DNA of 64,000 bases from Kaistia geumhonensis (GCF_030815145.1 NZ_JAUSWJ010000001.1:4144501-4208500); one strand, 5' to 3'; shown: positions 42,497-51,063, numbered from the stretch's first letter. The notes: generated by a model from the letters alone, not told the origin. A program made the numbers and translations.

Positions 42497-42988
42497 TCAG
42501 GCGAGGAGCGCCATGGACCGGGTGTCGTAGGTGATGCCGTCGATCCGGTCGGTGCCGCGATGATAGCCCTCGTCGGCGAATCCGATGCGGCGATAGAGCA
42601 TGATCGCTGCCTCGTTGTCGGCGCGCACCGTGAGCTGGACGCGCGTCATGCCCGCTGTGAAGGCGGCCGCAACGGCCGCCTCGATCAGCCGCCGGCCGAC
42701 GCCCTTGCCGCGCCATTCCGGAACGAGGCCCATGCCGAGCGTTCCGCTATGGGCATAGATCGGCAGGTGGTCTTGCCGGATGACGTCGCACCAGCCGACG
42801 ACGAAGCCGTCGGCGTCCGCCACGAATTGCGGGTTGCCGCTGGCGAGGTTGCCGAGGATGAAGCGCGAGGCCTGCTCGAAGCTCGGCCCCTCGATGCGGG
42901 CGAGAAACCGCTTCTCGCGCGCGACACGGTCAACGGCCGCGCGGAAGCCTTCGATGTCATCCTCTCGGATCGGCCGGACGACGACCAT
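42497..42988 (-). CDS. GNAT-family N-acetyltransferase
   Basis: A 163-residue GNAT with motif A LGMGLVPEWRGKGVGRRLIE (about residues 84–103), the D/N element VRADNEAAIMLYRRIGF and a preceding beta bulge GWCDVIRQ. The substrate is unknown; close relatives are annotated as RimI-like or peptidyl-amine acetylases. It converges on the ATPase gene, whose stop lies only 4 bp away, and it follows the SDR gene upstream by 17 bp on the same strand. Confidence 0.87.
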   Translation of the reverse strand: MVVVRPIREDDIEGFRAAVDRVAREKRFLARIEGPSFEQASRFILGNLASGNPQFVADADGFVVGWCDVIRQDHLPIYAHSGTLGMGLVPEWRGKGVGRRLIEAAVAAAFTAGMTRVQLTVRADNEAAIMLYRRIGFADEGYHRGTDRIDGITYDTRSMALLA

Positions 42989-43005
42989 GTCTGCGCGCCG
43001 CCCTT

Positions 43006-43833
43006 TCAGCCCTGGAGGAAATCCTTGAAGGCGTCGCCATAGTCCTTGTGCCAGCGCGACAGCGGCGGACGGTTCTCGACGATGTCGCCGGCGGCCCAGA
43101 GGATGCGCTTTTCGTCGGTGGGGCGCTCCACCTCGTTGTCCGGGCAGAGGATGTAGAAGTCACCGCGCTCGATGGAGGCGAGCATGAAGTCGATCGTCTG
43201 TCCGGGCGTCCAGGCGCCGGCCGGCTTTTCCGCGCGGTCGCCGGTGGTGAGCCCGGTCCAGACGAAGCCGGGGATCAGCAGCTTGGCCTCGATCCTGCCG
43301 CCCTCGATGCCGCGGAGCTCATGCTGGAGCGCTTCCGTCAGTACCTTCACGCCCGCCTTCGAGACGTTGTAGGCCGTGTCGCCGGGCGGCGTGGTGATGC
43401 CCTGCTTGGAGCCGGTGTTGATGACGAGGCCGGGCGCGCCGGACGCGACCATCTTCGGCACGAAGACCTGGACGCCGTTGACGACGCCCCACAGATTGGT
43501 GCCGATCACGCGCTGCCAGCTGTCGAGATCGCCGAGCGCCGGGCCACCATTGCCGATGCCGGCATTGTTCATGAGGACATGCACGGCACCGAAGCGTTCG
43601 AAGACAGCCTGCTGCAAAGCCTCGACATCGGCGCGGCTCGAGACATCCGTCCGGACGATGAGCACGTCGGGGCCGAGCGCCTGCCGCGCAAGGGCGATCG
43701 CCTCCTCGTTCCAGTCGGCAATCGCGACCTTGAGGCCGAGCGAAAGGAACTTCCGGGCCGCGGCGAAGCCGATGCCGGAGGCACCGCCGGTGATGACGGC
43801 GACATGGCCTGCTTCGATGGCGGGATGGGTCAT
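43006..43833 (-). CDS. Short-chain dehydrogenase/reductase
   Basis: A 275-residue classical SDR. The cofactor motif is TGGASGIGFAAARKFL (about residues 15–30), NNAG stands as MNNAGIGNGG, the catalytic serine lies in NTGSKQGI and the YxxxK pair in TAYNVSKAG. The aspartate after the second strand, AIADWNEE, suggests NAD(H) preference. The start at 43833 is preferred to a start 36 bp upstream because the family N-terminus matches. The substrate is unknown. It is 17 bp upstream of the GNAT gene on the same strand. Confidence 0.88.
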   Translation of the reverse strand: MTHPAIEAGHVAVITGGASGIGFAAARKFLSLGLKVAIADWNEEAIALARQALGPDVLIVRTDVSSRADVEALQQAVFERFGAVHVLMNNAGIGNGGPALGDLDSWQRVIGTNLWGVVNGVQVFVPKMVASGAPGLVINTGSKQGITTPPGDTAYNVSKAGVKVLTEALQHELRGIEGGRIEAKLLIPGFVWTGLTTGDRAEKPAGAWTPGQTIDFMLASIERGDFYILCPDNEVERPTDEKRILWAAGDIVENRPPLSRWHKDYGDAFKDFLQG

Positions 43834-43970
43834 GACGAGGATCCTGTCGTGGGAGACCGCGAGCGGCATCGGCGAAGCGGGGAGACGGCGCCGGCGCGAT
43901 CGAAGGGAGTGCGCGGCGCATGATAACCCTCTATATCCGGATCGGGGACTGGATTTCCGATAGGGACCTC

Positions 43971-44237
43971 ATGACGATGCGCCGCACCCTTCTCGCTCTC
44001 GCGCTGATTGCCGCCACGACGCCGGCGGCCCTCGCCTGCACGGAGGACGAGTTGCAGGCGAAGTCGATCGAGCTTGCCGATCTCGTCAAGGCGATCGTCG
44101 CCAAGGATCCGGCGCAGCAGCCGACCTGGCGCGCCAAGCAGGTCGATGTCGATCGGCTGGCCGAACGAAGCACCAATATCGACGAGATCTGCGCCGCCTA
44201 TGACAAGGCGATCGGCGAGGCGAAGGCCGCCCAGTAA
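43971..44237 (+). CDS. Small exported protein, uncharacterised
   Basis: An 88-residue protein with a clear signal peptide (MTMRRTLLALALIAATTPAA, cleavage near ALAC). The mature part is helical, with one cysteine pair (C near the cleavage site and a C in DEICAAYD) and lysine/alanine-rich heptads (ELQAKSIELADLVKAIVAKD). The ATG at 43971 has AGGGA about 6 bp upstream and matches the signal peptide; a frame start at 43920 would add charged residues before it. I do not recognise the family. It sits 42 bp before arfB. Confidence 0.72.
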   Translation: MTMRRTLLALALIAATTPAALACTEDELQAKSIELADLVKAIVAKDPAQQPTWRAKQVDVDRLAERSTNIDEICAAYDKAIGEAKAAQ

Positions 44238-44279
44238 GGCGGTCGGACCGCCGGGGGCACGACGGACGGAGCCGGTTCC

Positions 44280-44699
44280 TTGATCGAGATCACCGACGAG
44301 ATCTCTCTCGACGAAAGCGAGATCGAGGAGACGTTCATCCGCGCCTCGGGTCCGGGCGGCCAGAACGTCAACAAGGTGTCGAGCGCGGTACAGCTCCGTT
44401 TCGACGCGCGGCGCTCGCGCTCGCTGCCCGACGATGTCGCTGTGCGACTGATGCGGCTCGCCGGTGCGCGGCTGACGCAGGACGGTGTCATCGTCATCAC
44501 AGCTCAACGTCATCGGGACCAGGGGCGCAACCGTGCCGATGCGCTCGAGCGGCTGGTGGAGCTCATCCGAGCGGCCGTACCGAAGCCCGTGATCCGTCGC
44601 CCGACGCGTCCGACCAAGGCCTCGAAGGAGAAGCGGCTTTCCGAGAAGGCACGCCGCTCGGGCGTCAAGGCGATGCGCGGCGGCGTCGGCTCAGACTGA
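44280..44699 (+). CDS. arfB: Peptidyl-tRNA hydrolase ArfB (stalled-ribosome rescue)
   Basis: A 139-residue ArfB/YaeJ, which frees ribosomes stalled without a stop codon. The catalytic GGQ is in RASGPGGQNVNKVSSAVQLR (about residues 22–41), and the C-terminal basic tail, RPTRPTKASKEKRLSEKARR, enters the mRNA channel. The length equals that of E. coli ArfB (140). The start is a TTG at 44280 with GGA about 9 bp upstream; no better start is available before the GGQ domain. A tail-borne rescue factor may back up tmRNA. Confidence 0.94.
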   Translation: MIEITDEISLDESEIEETFIRASGPGGQNVNKVSSAVQLRFDARRSRSLPDDVAVRLMRLAGARLTQDGVIVITAQRHRDQGRNRADALERLVELIRAAVPKPVIRRPTRPTKASKEKRLSEKARRSGVKAMRGGVGSD

Positions 44700-44797
44700 T
44701 CGGCAGGGCTCAGTTCGATTTCATCGTTCCGTCATGCAACAATCCCGCCTTGCCGGGCATTGAAACTCGGGCTCAACAGCGGGACGGGGAACGACCC

Positions 44798-45052
44798 ATG
44801 ACTATCATCTGGACCATCATCATCGGCCTCATCGCGGGCGTCATCGCGAAGTTCATCATGCCGGGCGACAATGAGCCCAAGGGATTCATCCTGACCATCC
44901 TGCTCGGCATCGCCGGCGCCTTCGTCGCGACCTGGCTGGGTCAGGCGATCGGATGGTACGGACCCAACGACCAGGCCGGGCTTATCGGCTCGGTGGTCGG
45001 TGCGATCATCGTCCTCTTCATCTGGGGGATGATCGTGAGGCGGCGGGCCTGA
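44798..45052 (+). CDS. GlsB/YeaQ/YmgE family stress membrane protein
   Basis: An 84-residue inner-membrane protein of the transglycosylase-associated/GlsB family. Three hydrophobic helices are visible: IIWTIIIGLIAGVIAKFIM, ILTILLGIAGAFVATWLG and LIGSVVGAIIVLFIWGMIV, with the family signature GLIAGVIAKFIMPG near the start. Members are often induced by envelope or acid stress, but the function is unknown. The ATG at 44798 has GGGGA before it. It ends with a clean hairpin terminator. Confidence 0.9.
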   Translation: MTIIWTIIIGLIAGVIAKFIMPGDNEPKGFILTILLGIAGAFVATWLGQAIGWYGPNDQAGLIGSVVGAIIVLFIWGMIVRRRA

Positions 45053-45080
45053 GCCCGCCAGTCCATTCTCGACAGCGATC

Positions 45081-45107
45081 GGCGGGCCCTCAGGCCCGCC
45101 TTTCCGT
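45081..45107 (+). terminator. Rho-independent terminator after GlsB-like gene
   Basis: A perfect 8-bp stem GGCGGGCC / GGCCCGCC with a CTCA loop (45081–45100) is followed by TTTCCGTT on the plus strand. The T-tract is short, but the orientation fits the GlsB gene, not the opposing gene. Confidence 0.7.
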
Positions 45108-45359
45108 TCAGCGTCGGCGGGGCGGCTCGATCTCGCCGAAATGCTCCTCAAACGCCTCTGTGATCGGGCAGCGGCCGGTCGCGCCGCGATAGGCGAGATA
45201 GGAGCCCGTCGCGAGCGCGAGAACCGACAGGAAGCGGTTCGGACGCGGACGCACGGCGGCGGCGGCGAGAGCCAGGCCGGCCAGCACGGACAGCGTGCGG
45301 CCCCCGGTCGACATTGTCGGCACGGCGATCGGGTCGGCGGTGCGCGAGCGGAACATCAT
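45108..45359 (-). CDS. DUF2892 (YgaP-like) membrane protein
   Basis: An 83-residue protein with two short hydrophobic helices, TLSVLAGLALAAAAVRP and FLSVLALATGSYLAYRGATG, and the family ending RCPITEAF in place of the more common RYCP-type cysteine segment. DUF2892 domains occur in the membrane part of YgaP-like rhodanese proteins. The start uses the first of two adjacent ATG codons at 45359, with GGAG 7 bp upstream. It is divergent from the DUF72 gene across 172 bp, where I see no clear regulatory element. Function unknown. Confidence 0.82.
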   Translation of the reverse strand: MMFRSRTADPIAVPTMSTGGRTLSVLAGLALAAAAVRPRPNRFLSVLALATGSYLAYRGATGRCPITEAFEEHFGEIEPPRRR

Positions 45360-45531
45360 GTCGTGTCTCCTTGTGGAATCGCGGCAATCGGGTGTCTCTT
45401 CGCGCCGGTCGGCGCTAATTCCGGCCATCCGCGTCGATACGCTCCGCGAGCGAAGCGGCGCTGCGGACGAAGGTTCAACGCGGCATCGGATTTTGCGTTC
45501 CCGAGGGGAGCGGCGCAGGGAGGATCGGGCG

Positions 45532-46323
45532 ATGATCAGAGTCGGCATAGGTGGCTGGGTTTTCGAGCCATGGCGCGGCGTCTTCTATCCGGAAGGCCTG
45601 CCGCAGAAGCGCGAACTGGAGCATGCCAGCCGCCATGTCACATCGATCGAGATCAACGGCACCTATTACGGCACGCAGAAGCCGGCGAGCTTCCGCAAAT
45701 GGGCCGACGAGACGCCGGACGATTTCGTCTTCGCACTGAAGGGCTCCCGCTACACGACCAATCGCCGCAAGCTGGCCGAGGCCGGCGAGTCGGTCCGCCG
45801 TCTGATCGACAGCGGCGTCACCGAGCTCGGCGACAAGCTCGGGCCGATCAACTGGCAGTTCATGGAGACGAAGGCCTTCGATCCGGAGGACTTCGAGGCA
45901 TTCCTGGCGCTGCTGCCGCCGAAGGAGGGCAGCCGTCGTCTTCGCCACGCCGTCGAGGTGCGGCACGACAGCTTCAAGGTGCCGGAATTCGTCGCGCTCG
46001 CCCGGAAATACGGCGTCGCGATCGTGCTGGCGGACTCCCAAAGCTTTCCGCTTATCGCCGATCCGACCGCCGACTTCGTCTATGCCCGTCTCCAGTCGGC
46101 TTCGGAGGCCGAACAAGTGGGTTATTCCGCCGCAGCCCTCGACGGCTGGCAGGCGCGCGCGAAGACCTTCGCGAAGGGCGGTGTCCCGGATGACTTGCCG
46201 CTCCTCGCCGGTGCCGGTGAGCGCGAGGGCGGGCGCGACGTTTTCATCTACATGATCAACGGCTTCAAGCCAAAGGCGCCCGCCGCGGCCATGGCCTTGA
46301 TCGAGCGCCTCGGCGGGCGCTGA
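45532..46323 (+). CDS. DUF72 domain protein
   Basis: A 263-residue TIM-barrel protein of the DUF72 (YecE) family. The N-terminal RVGIGGWVFEPWRGVFYPEG and SIEINGTYYGTQKPASFRKW segments are diagnostic, followed by FAEMQ-like block GPINWQFMETKAFDPEDFEA and VEVRHDSF. Related to endonuclease IV-like folds by structure, but no activity is established. The ATG at 45532 has GGGAGGA about 10 bp upstream. It is a single gene before the RlpA-like gene. Confidence 0.9.
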   Translation: MIRVGIGGWVFEPWRGVFYPEGLPQKRELEHASRHVTSIEINGTYYGTQKPASFRKWADETPDDFVFALKGSRYTTNRRKLAEAGESVRRLIDSGVTELGDKLGPINWQFMETKAFDPEDFEAFLALLPPKEGSRRLRHAVEVRHDSFKVPEFVALARKYGVAIVLADSQSFPLIADPTADFVYARLQSASEAEQVGYSAAALDGWQARAKTFAKGGVPDDLPLLAGAGEREGGRDVFIYMINGFKPKAPAAAMALIERLGGR

Positions 46324-46502
46324 CCGCAGGCTGACAACCTCTCTGAAACGGCGTCCGCGCGCCGCTTGCCAAGGCGATATGTGCGGTTTGGTGCACAATG
46401 CACGCCGCATTCTCGCCTTCTTTCGCCGATTGATGAACGACGTCGAACGAGAACCCCTTTTCGATCAGGTGTCGCAGCGCGCCGGCGAGCGCGGATTCGG
46501 AG

Positions 46503-46925
46503 ATGTACCGGTTGAGTTCCAAGCTCTCACTTTCGGCCAGGACCTGTCTGCCCGCCCTCGCGGTCGGCGTCGTGGCCATCGCGGCTTCCACGAGCCTCTC
46601 CATCACGCCGGCCGAAGCCGGCACCCAGTGTGGCGGCGCCTCCTGGTACAAGCTCTCCGGCAAGACGGCGAGCGGCGAGCGCAACAATCCCTCGGCCCTG
46701 ACGGCCGCCCATCGCTCCCTTCCCTTCGGCACGCGCGTCAAGGTGCAGAACCTGCGCAACGGCAAGTTCGTCGTCGTGCGCATCAATGATCGCGGTCCCT
46801 TCATCCGCGGCCGCGTCATCGACGTTTCCCGCGCCGCGGCGCAGCAGCTCGGCATGGTGTCGAGCGGCACCGCCAAGGTCCGCCTCGAGGTCGAGGGCAA
46901 GGCGCTGCGCGGCGCCTGCGGCTGA
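46503..46925 (+). CDS. RlpA-like septal/cell-wall protein (DPBB domain)
   Basis: A 140-residue exported protein with a signal peptide ([18 protein letters not shown] ... AEA) and one double-psi beta-barrel domain of the RlpA type. Family landmarks are [60 protein letters not shown] and QQLGM. RlpA proteins are lytic transglycosylases of denuded glycan strands or, in small forms, septal scaffolds. This one lacks the C-terminal SPOR domain, so septal targeting must come from elsewhere. It ends 2 bp from the convergent modC stop. Confidence 0.88.
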   Translation: MYRLSSKLSLSARTCLPALAVGVVAIAASTSLSITPAEAGTQCGGASWYKLSGKTASGERNNPSALTAAHRSLPFGTRVKVQNLRNGKFVVVRINDRGPFIRGRVIDVSRAAAQQLGMVSSGTAKVRLEVEGKALRGACG

Positions 46926-46927
46926 TC

Positions 46928-47983
46928 TCAGCGCTCCTCCAGCGCGACGGCCTTGATCAGCGCCGTCACGGCGACCCCCGGTGCGAGGGCGAGGTCCCGC
47001 GCGGCGCCGCGCGTGATGCGGGCGATGAGCGGCGTTCCTGCGACATCGAGCGTCACGGCGATCTCGTCGCCTTCCTCGCCGAGGCCTGAGACTATCGCTT
47101 CGAGGCGGTTTCTGATCGAGATGATGCCCGGTTCGCCGAGCGCGAGCGCGATGTCGCGTGCGCGGATGACGACCCTCACGGTGGTTCCGGACGGCTTGCG
47201 GAGGCGCGGCACATGCAGCCGGCCCCCCGGATGGGCGAGGGCGGTGACGCCGTCGTCATCCGTCCCCAGCACCTTCGCCGACAGGATGCCGCCGATCTCG
47301 TGGTCGCGGCCCTCGCGCGCGAACACCCTGTCGACCGGACCGTCGGCGACGACGCGCCCACCCTCGATGATCACCGCCTGATCGGCGAGCCGCGCCACCT
47401 CTTCGATCGCGTGGCTGACATAAAGGATCGGCAGCGTCATTCCGTCCGCCAGCCGCTCCAGATAGGGCAGGATCTCGGCCCGCCGGCCGCGGTCGAGCGC
47501 AGCGAGCGGTTCGTCCATCAGCAGGAGCCGCGGACGAGCGAGCAGTGCCCGGCCGATCGCGACCCGCTGCTTCTCCCCGCCGGAAAGGTCGCGCGGTCGC
47601 CGGTCGAGCAAATGGCCGATGCCGAGGAGATCGACGATGGCCGCGAAATCGGCAACGCGCGTGGCACGACGTGCGAACCAGCCGCCATAGTTGAGGTTCG
47701 AGCGCACCGAGAGATGCGGGAACAGCCGCGCGTCCTGGAAGACATAGCCGATGCGTCGGCGATGCGGTGCGAGGTTGATGCCGGCATCCGCGTCGAAGAG
47801 CATCGTCTTGCCGAGCGCGATGCGGCCACGGTCGGGGCGAACCAGCCCGGCCACGCAATTGACGATTGTCGTCTTGCCCGAGCCTGATGGCCCGTAGAGC
47901 GCCGTGACGCGCCCGGTCTGCTCGAAGCGCATAGCGAGGTCGAACGCGCCGAGCCGCTTGCCGATATCGACGACGAGGCTCAT
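46928..47983 (-). CDS. modC: Molybdate ABC transporter ATP-binding protein
   Basis: A 351-residue ATPase of the ModABC importer. Walker A is LYGPSGSGKTTIVNCVAGLV, the ABC signature LSGGEKQRVAIGRALLARP, Walker B LLLMDEPLAALD and the switch histidine ILYVSHAIEE. The C-terminal part contains a Mop/TOBE molybdate-binding domain (RNRLEAIVSGLGEEGDEIAV ... DLALAPGVAVTALIKAVALE), as in E. coli ModC. It overlaps modB by 4 bp. The operon order is modABC, and the modA upstream palindrome probably controls it. Confidence 0.96.
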   Translation of the reverse strand: MSLVVDIGKRLGAFDLAMRFEQTGRVTALYGPSGSGKTTIVNCVAGLVRPDRGRIALGKTMLFDADAGINLAPHRRRIGYVFQDARLFPHLSVRSNLNYGGWFARRATRVADFAAIVDLLGIGHLLDRRPRDLSGGEKQRVAIGRALLARPRLLLMDEPLAALDRGRRAEILPYLERLADGMTLPILYVSHAIEEVARLADQAVIIEGGRVVADGPVDRVFAREGRDHEIGGILSAKVLGTDDDGVTALAHPGGRLHVPRLRKPSGTTVRVVIRARDIALALGEPGIISIRNRLEAIVSGLGEEGDEIAVTLDVAGTPLIARITRGAARDLALAPGVAVTALIKAVALEER

Positions 47984-48675
47984 GGGCCGTCCTCGCGCCG
48001 CGCCCGCCTGGCGATCGCCTCGGAGATCAGCAGGGCGCCCAGCGAGATCAGCACCGACATCGCCGTCAGCCGCAGCGCCGCGCCGTCGCCGCCCGGCGTC
48101 TGGATCAGGCTGTAGATCGCCGAGGGTATCGTCTGGGTCTCGCCGGGAATGTTGGAGACGAAGGTGATGGTTGCGCCGAATTCGCCGAGCGCGCGGGCGA
48201 ATGAGAGGACGATGCCGGCGAGGATGCCGGGGAGGGCCAGCGGCAGCGTCACCGTCAGGAAAACCGCGACGCGCCCCGCACCGAGCGTCGCCGCCGCCTG
48301 TTCGAGCCGCCGATCGATCGCCTCGATCGAAAGCGCGATCGCCCGCACCATCAGCGGAAAGCCCATGACGGCGCAGGCGAGCGCCGCGCCGGTCCAGCGG
48401 AAGGCAAGCACGATGCCGAAATGCTGGTCGAGGAAAGCGCCGATCGGTCCCCGGCGCCCGAAGGCCAGCAGCAGCAGGAACCCGGTCACGACCGGCGGCA
48501 TCACCAGCGGCAGGTGAACGACTGCCGAGAGCAGGGTGCGCCCCGGAAAGCGCCCGCGCGCCAGGAGCAGGGCGACGGCGATGCCGAGCGGAAGGCTCGC
48601 GGCAACCGCCACGCCGGCGACGCGCAGGCTGAGCGCGATCGCCGTCCATTCCTCGGCGGTGAAGATCTCTGCCAT
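47980..48675 (-). CDS. modB: Molybdate ABC transporter permease
   Basis: A 231-residue permease with several membrane helices. The coupling EAA loop is seen as IDRRLEQAAATLGAGRVAVF followed by TVTLPLALPGI. The N-terminal FTAEEWTAIALSLRVAGVAVA and LVMPPVVTGFLLLLAFG are typical of ModB. The family length is about 225–230. It forms the channel for molybdate, with ModA delivering substrate and ModC energising transport. Its stop overlaps the modC start by 4 bp; modA ends 31 bp upstream. Confidence 0.95.
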   Translation of the reverse strand: MAEIFTAEEWTAIALSLRVAGVAVAASLPLGIAVALLLARGRFPGRTLLSAVVHLPLVMPPVVTGFLLLLAFGRRGPIGAFLDQHFGIVLAFRWTGAALACAVMGFPLMVRAIALSIEAIDRRLEQAAATLGAGRVAVFLTVTLPLALPGILAGIVLSFARALGEFGATITFVSNIPGETQTIPSAIYSLIQTPGGDGAALRLTAMSVLISLGALLISEAIARRARREDGP

Positions 48676-48706
48676 CGGCCTCGCGCCCGTGTCGTCCGGG
48701 CCGACC

Positions 48707-49501
48707 CTAACCCTTCACGTCGGGAACCGTGAACCCCGCACCCTCGAAGATCGCGCGTGCTTCCGCCGAGCGGAGGAAAGCGAGGAAGGCCTCCGCCCCC
48801 GGATTCGTCGAGGCCTTGATGCGGGCGAGGGGATAGACGATCGGCTTGTGGCTGTCTTCGGGGAACGTTCCCACCACGCGGACGTCCGGTTCCGCTCTGG
48901 CGTCCGTGCCGTAGACGATGCCGAACGGTGCCTCGCCACGCGCGACGTAGGCGAGGGCCGCGCGCACATTGTCGGCTTCGGCGACATGCGGCGCCACGGC
49001 GGCCCAGACGCCGAGCTTCTCCAGCGCCGCCTTGCCATATTTGCCGGCCGGCACCGAAGCGACCGCGGCCATGGCCAGCTTGCCGTCGGCGCCGAGCGCC
49101 TCGGCAAGAGGAAAGCCGGGCGCGATGACGAGCGAAGCCGTCGAGGCCTTCGGGGCGACGAGGACGAGCGTGTTACCGAGCAGCGTCACGCGCGATGCCG
49201 GATCGATCAGGTCCTTCTTGTCCAGCTCGTCCATCCAGTCGAGATCGGCGGAGATGAAGAGATCGGCCGGTGCACCGGCCTCGATCTGCCTCGCGAGTTG
49301 CGAGGAGCCCGCATAGCTGACGACGACCTTTCCGCCCGACTTCGCCTCATAGGCCTCCACGGCCGCGCCCAAGGCGTCCTTGAGGCTGGCGGCGGCGAAG
49401 ACGACCGTGTCGGCGGCCCCGGCCGGCAGCGCGGCCAACGGCATTGCGAGGAGGGCGAGGCCGGCGAGCGCGGCGGCGAATCGTCGTGTGAGGAAGGTCA
49501 T
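48707..49501 (-). CDS. modA: Molybdate-binding periplasmic protein
   Basis: A 264-residue substrate-binding protein of the molybdate importer. A signal peptide, LTRRFAAALAGLALLAMPLA, precedes the mature start near AADTVVFAAASLKDALGAAV. The serines in AASLKDA and YAGSSQLARQIEAGAPADLF match the ModA oxyanion pocket. The C-terminal GIVYGTDARAEPDVRVVG and the typical GAEAFLAFLRS tail follow. The ATG at 49501 is preferred because the signal begins there. A 30-bp palindrome lies 17 bp before the start codon. Confidence 0.95.
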   Translation of the reverse strand: MTFLTRRFAAALAGLALLAMPLAALPAGAADTVVFAAASLKDALGAAVEAYEAKSGGKVVVSYAGSSQLARQIEAGAPADLFISADLDWMDELDKKDLIDPASRVTLLGNTLVLVAPKASTASLVIAPGFPLAEALGADGKLAMAAVASVPAGKYGKAALEKLGVWAAVAPHVAEADNVRAALAYVARGEAPFGIVYGTDARAEPDVRVVGTFPEDSHKPIVYPLARIKASTNPGAEAFLAFLRSAEARAIFEGAGFTVPDVKG

Positions 49502-49518
49502 GGCAGGGCTCCGGATCG

Positions 49519-49548
49519 GAGCGATATTTCTGCACGGAAATGTCGCTC
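49519..49548. promoter_or_regulatory. 30-bp palindrome before modA (candidate Mo-box)
   Basis: Arms of 12 bp, GAGCGATATTTC and GAAATGTCGCTC, are inverted repeats with one mismatch, separated by TGCACG. The site lies 17–47 bp upstream of the modA start, where a promoter or operator should be, and in a 135-bp region shared with the divergent GST gene. Its shape (two arms, 6-bp centre) resembles ModE binding sites, and a ModE-like gene lies 1.8 kb away. Binding by that protein is inference. Confidence 0.6.
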
Positions 49549-49636
49549 GATCAATCGCCGTGATCCATCGATCGCCAAACGGAATTGGACGCCGCAATCG
49601 GAGCCGGCGATCATGCTGTCGGACAAGGGGGATGCG

Positions 49637-50263
49637 ATGACCGGAACCTACACGCTCTATTCGATGCAGGCCTCGGGCAACTGCTACAAGCCGCGGCTCG
49701 CCATGCACGAACTCGGCATTCCGTTCCGGATCGTCGAAGTGGTGAAGGGCGCGGGCCAGACGACCGCCCCCGAATTCCTCAGCCTCAATCCCAATGCGCA
49801 GGTGCCGCTGCTGATCCTGCCCGACGGCCGCCCGCTGTCGGAATCGAACGCCATGCTGTTGCATCTGGCCGAGGGCAGTGCGCTGGTGCCCGAAGACCCC
49901 TATGACCGGGCGCTCTGCTGGCAATGGCTGTTCTTCGAGCAGTACAGCCACGAGCCGGTGATCGCCGTCGCCCGCAACTGGCTGCATCTGACGCCGGGCG
50001 GCCGGGCGGCCATGGCGCACCGGATCGAGGAGTGGCAGACGCGGGGCCACAAGGCGCTCACCGTCATGGAGCGGCGGCTCGAACAGGCCGACTTCCTGGC
50101 CGGATCCGGCTTTTCGGTCGCCGATATCGCGCTCTATGCCTATACCCATGTCGCCGGCGACGCCGACTATGATCTCGGCCTTTATCCGGCGATCCGGGCC
50201 TGGCTGGCACGCGTCGCCGCGCGGCCCCGCCATGTCGGGCTGGAGTGGCGGCCGGCGGCGTGA
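49637..50263 (+). CDS. Glutathione S-transferase family protein
   Basis: A 208-residue GST-fold protein. The N-terminal thioredoxin-like domain contains YSMQASGNCYKPRLAMHELG with the SxNCxK element of beta/nu-like GSTs, the cis-proline block NPNAQVPLLILPDGRPLSES and the SESNAML glutathione site. The C-terminal helical domain ends in FLAGSGFSVADIALYAYTHV, the usual N-capping box. Substrates are unknown. The ATG at 49637 follows the sequence AAGGGG. It is divergent from modA and may share its operator. Confidence 0.9.
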   Translation: MTGTYTLYSMQASGNCYKPRLAMHELGIPFRIVEVVKGAGQTTAPEFLSLNPNAQVPLLILPDGRPLSESNAMLLHLAEGSALVPEDPYDRALCWQWLFFEQYSHEPVIAVARNWLHLTPGGRAAMAHRIEEWQTRGHKALTVMERRLEQADFLAGSGFSVADIALYAYTHVAGDADYDLGLYPAIRAWLARVAARPRHVGLEWRPAA

Positions 50264-50451
50264 CCGCGATCACAGACTCGTTCAGCTTCCCCGCCTAAGG
50301 ATCGGCGGCGGCACGCGATTCCGCCTGTCGCCCCTTGCCATGATTTGACCACGCATTCTTGCGGTGCCGGACACATTCGCTCCGAACGGGCGCCGCACTC
50401 GGGCGTCTGAATGACCGGCATTGCGATTGACCGAACCGACGGGGACGAGCC

Positions 50452-50694
50452 ATGCACGAGCGCTTCACATTTGGACGAGATCCGCGGCGCGAGACGCGGA
50501 CCCGCCGCGCCTTCATGCTCTGGATGGCCGCCTATACCGCCGCGCTCGTGCTCGTTGCGATCGTCTCGCTCACCGGTGGCGTCAGCCAGAACCATGGAGA
50601 GCCGACGCAACAGGCGCGCGTCATGATGGCGCCGCAGAGCGCGCTCGATCCGCGCCCCGCGACGGTTCTGGTCGATCTCGGGGATGACGGCTGA
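50452..50694 (+). CDS. Small membrane protein, uncharacterised
   Basis: An 80-residue protein with one hydrophobic helix, FMLWMAAYTAALVLVAIVSL (about residues 21–40), flanked by a basic N-terminal stretch (RDPRRETRTRR) and a polar tail ending LVDLGDDG. This topology suggests a single-pass membrane protein with a cytoplasmic N-terminus. The ATG at 50452 has GGGGA about 8 bp upstream. I do not recognise a family. It follows the GST gene by 188 bp, in which I see no distinct signal. Confidence 0.62.
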   Translation: MHERFTFGRDPRRETRTRRAFMLWMAAYTAALVLVAIVSLTGGVSQNHGEPTQQARVMMAPQSALDPRPATVLVDLGDDG

Positions 50695-50709
50695 CCGCCG
50701 TCCCCCTGC

Positions 50710-51063
50710 TCAGAACTTGTGAAAGATGAAGGCGGCGCCGCCGGCGATGAGCGCGAAGCCGACCAGGTGGTTCCAGCCGAGCGGCTCCTTCAGATAGAGC
50801 CAGGAGAACAGCGCGAACACGACGAGGGTGATCACCTCCTGCATCGTCTTCAGCTGGGCCGCCGAATAGACGCCGTGGCCGATGCGGTTGGCAGGAACGG
50901 CGAGGCAGTACTCGACCAGCGCGATGCTCCAGGAGATCAGGATCACCTTGACCAGGTTGGTCGAGGGGAATTTGAGATGCCAGTACCAGGCCGTCGTCAT
51001 GAAGACGTTGGAGCCGATCAGAAGCAGGATCGGCGCAATGGCCGGGGAAAGGAAGTTGGGCAT
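50710..51063 (-). CDS. DMT-superfamily protein, DUF486 type
   Basis: A 117-residue integral membrane protein with four predicted helices: AIAPILLLIGSNVFMTTAWY, LVKVILISWSIALVEYCLAV, MQEVITLVVFALFSWLYL and LVGFALIAGGAAFIF. The motif NRIG in the loop after helix two (VPANRIGHG) is the DUF486 hallmark, a family of small DMT-like proteins without known substrate. The start is the ATG at 51063; a longer frame upstream has no homology. It converges on the small membrane-protein gene. Confidence 0.85.
   Translation of the reverse strand: MPNFLSPAIAPILLLIGSNVFMTTAWYWHLKFPSTNLVKVILISWSIALVEYCLAVPANRIGHGVYSAAQLKTMQEVITLVVFALFSWLYLKEPLGWNHLVGFALIAGGAAFIFHKF

Noticed and set aside
50821-50850. GATCACCTCCTG as a second 16S-tail mimic
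   Set aside because: It lies inside the DUF486 gene, encodes conserved residues there, and is not followed by a start codon on the minus strand.
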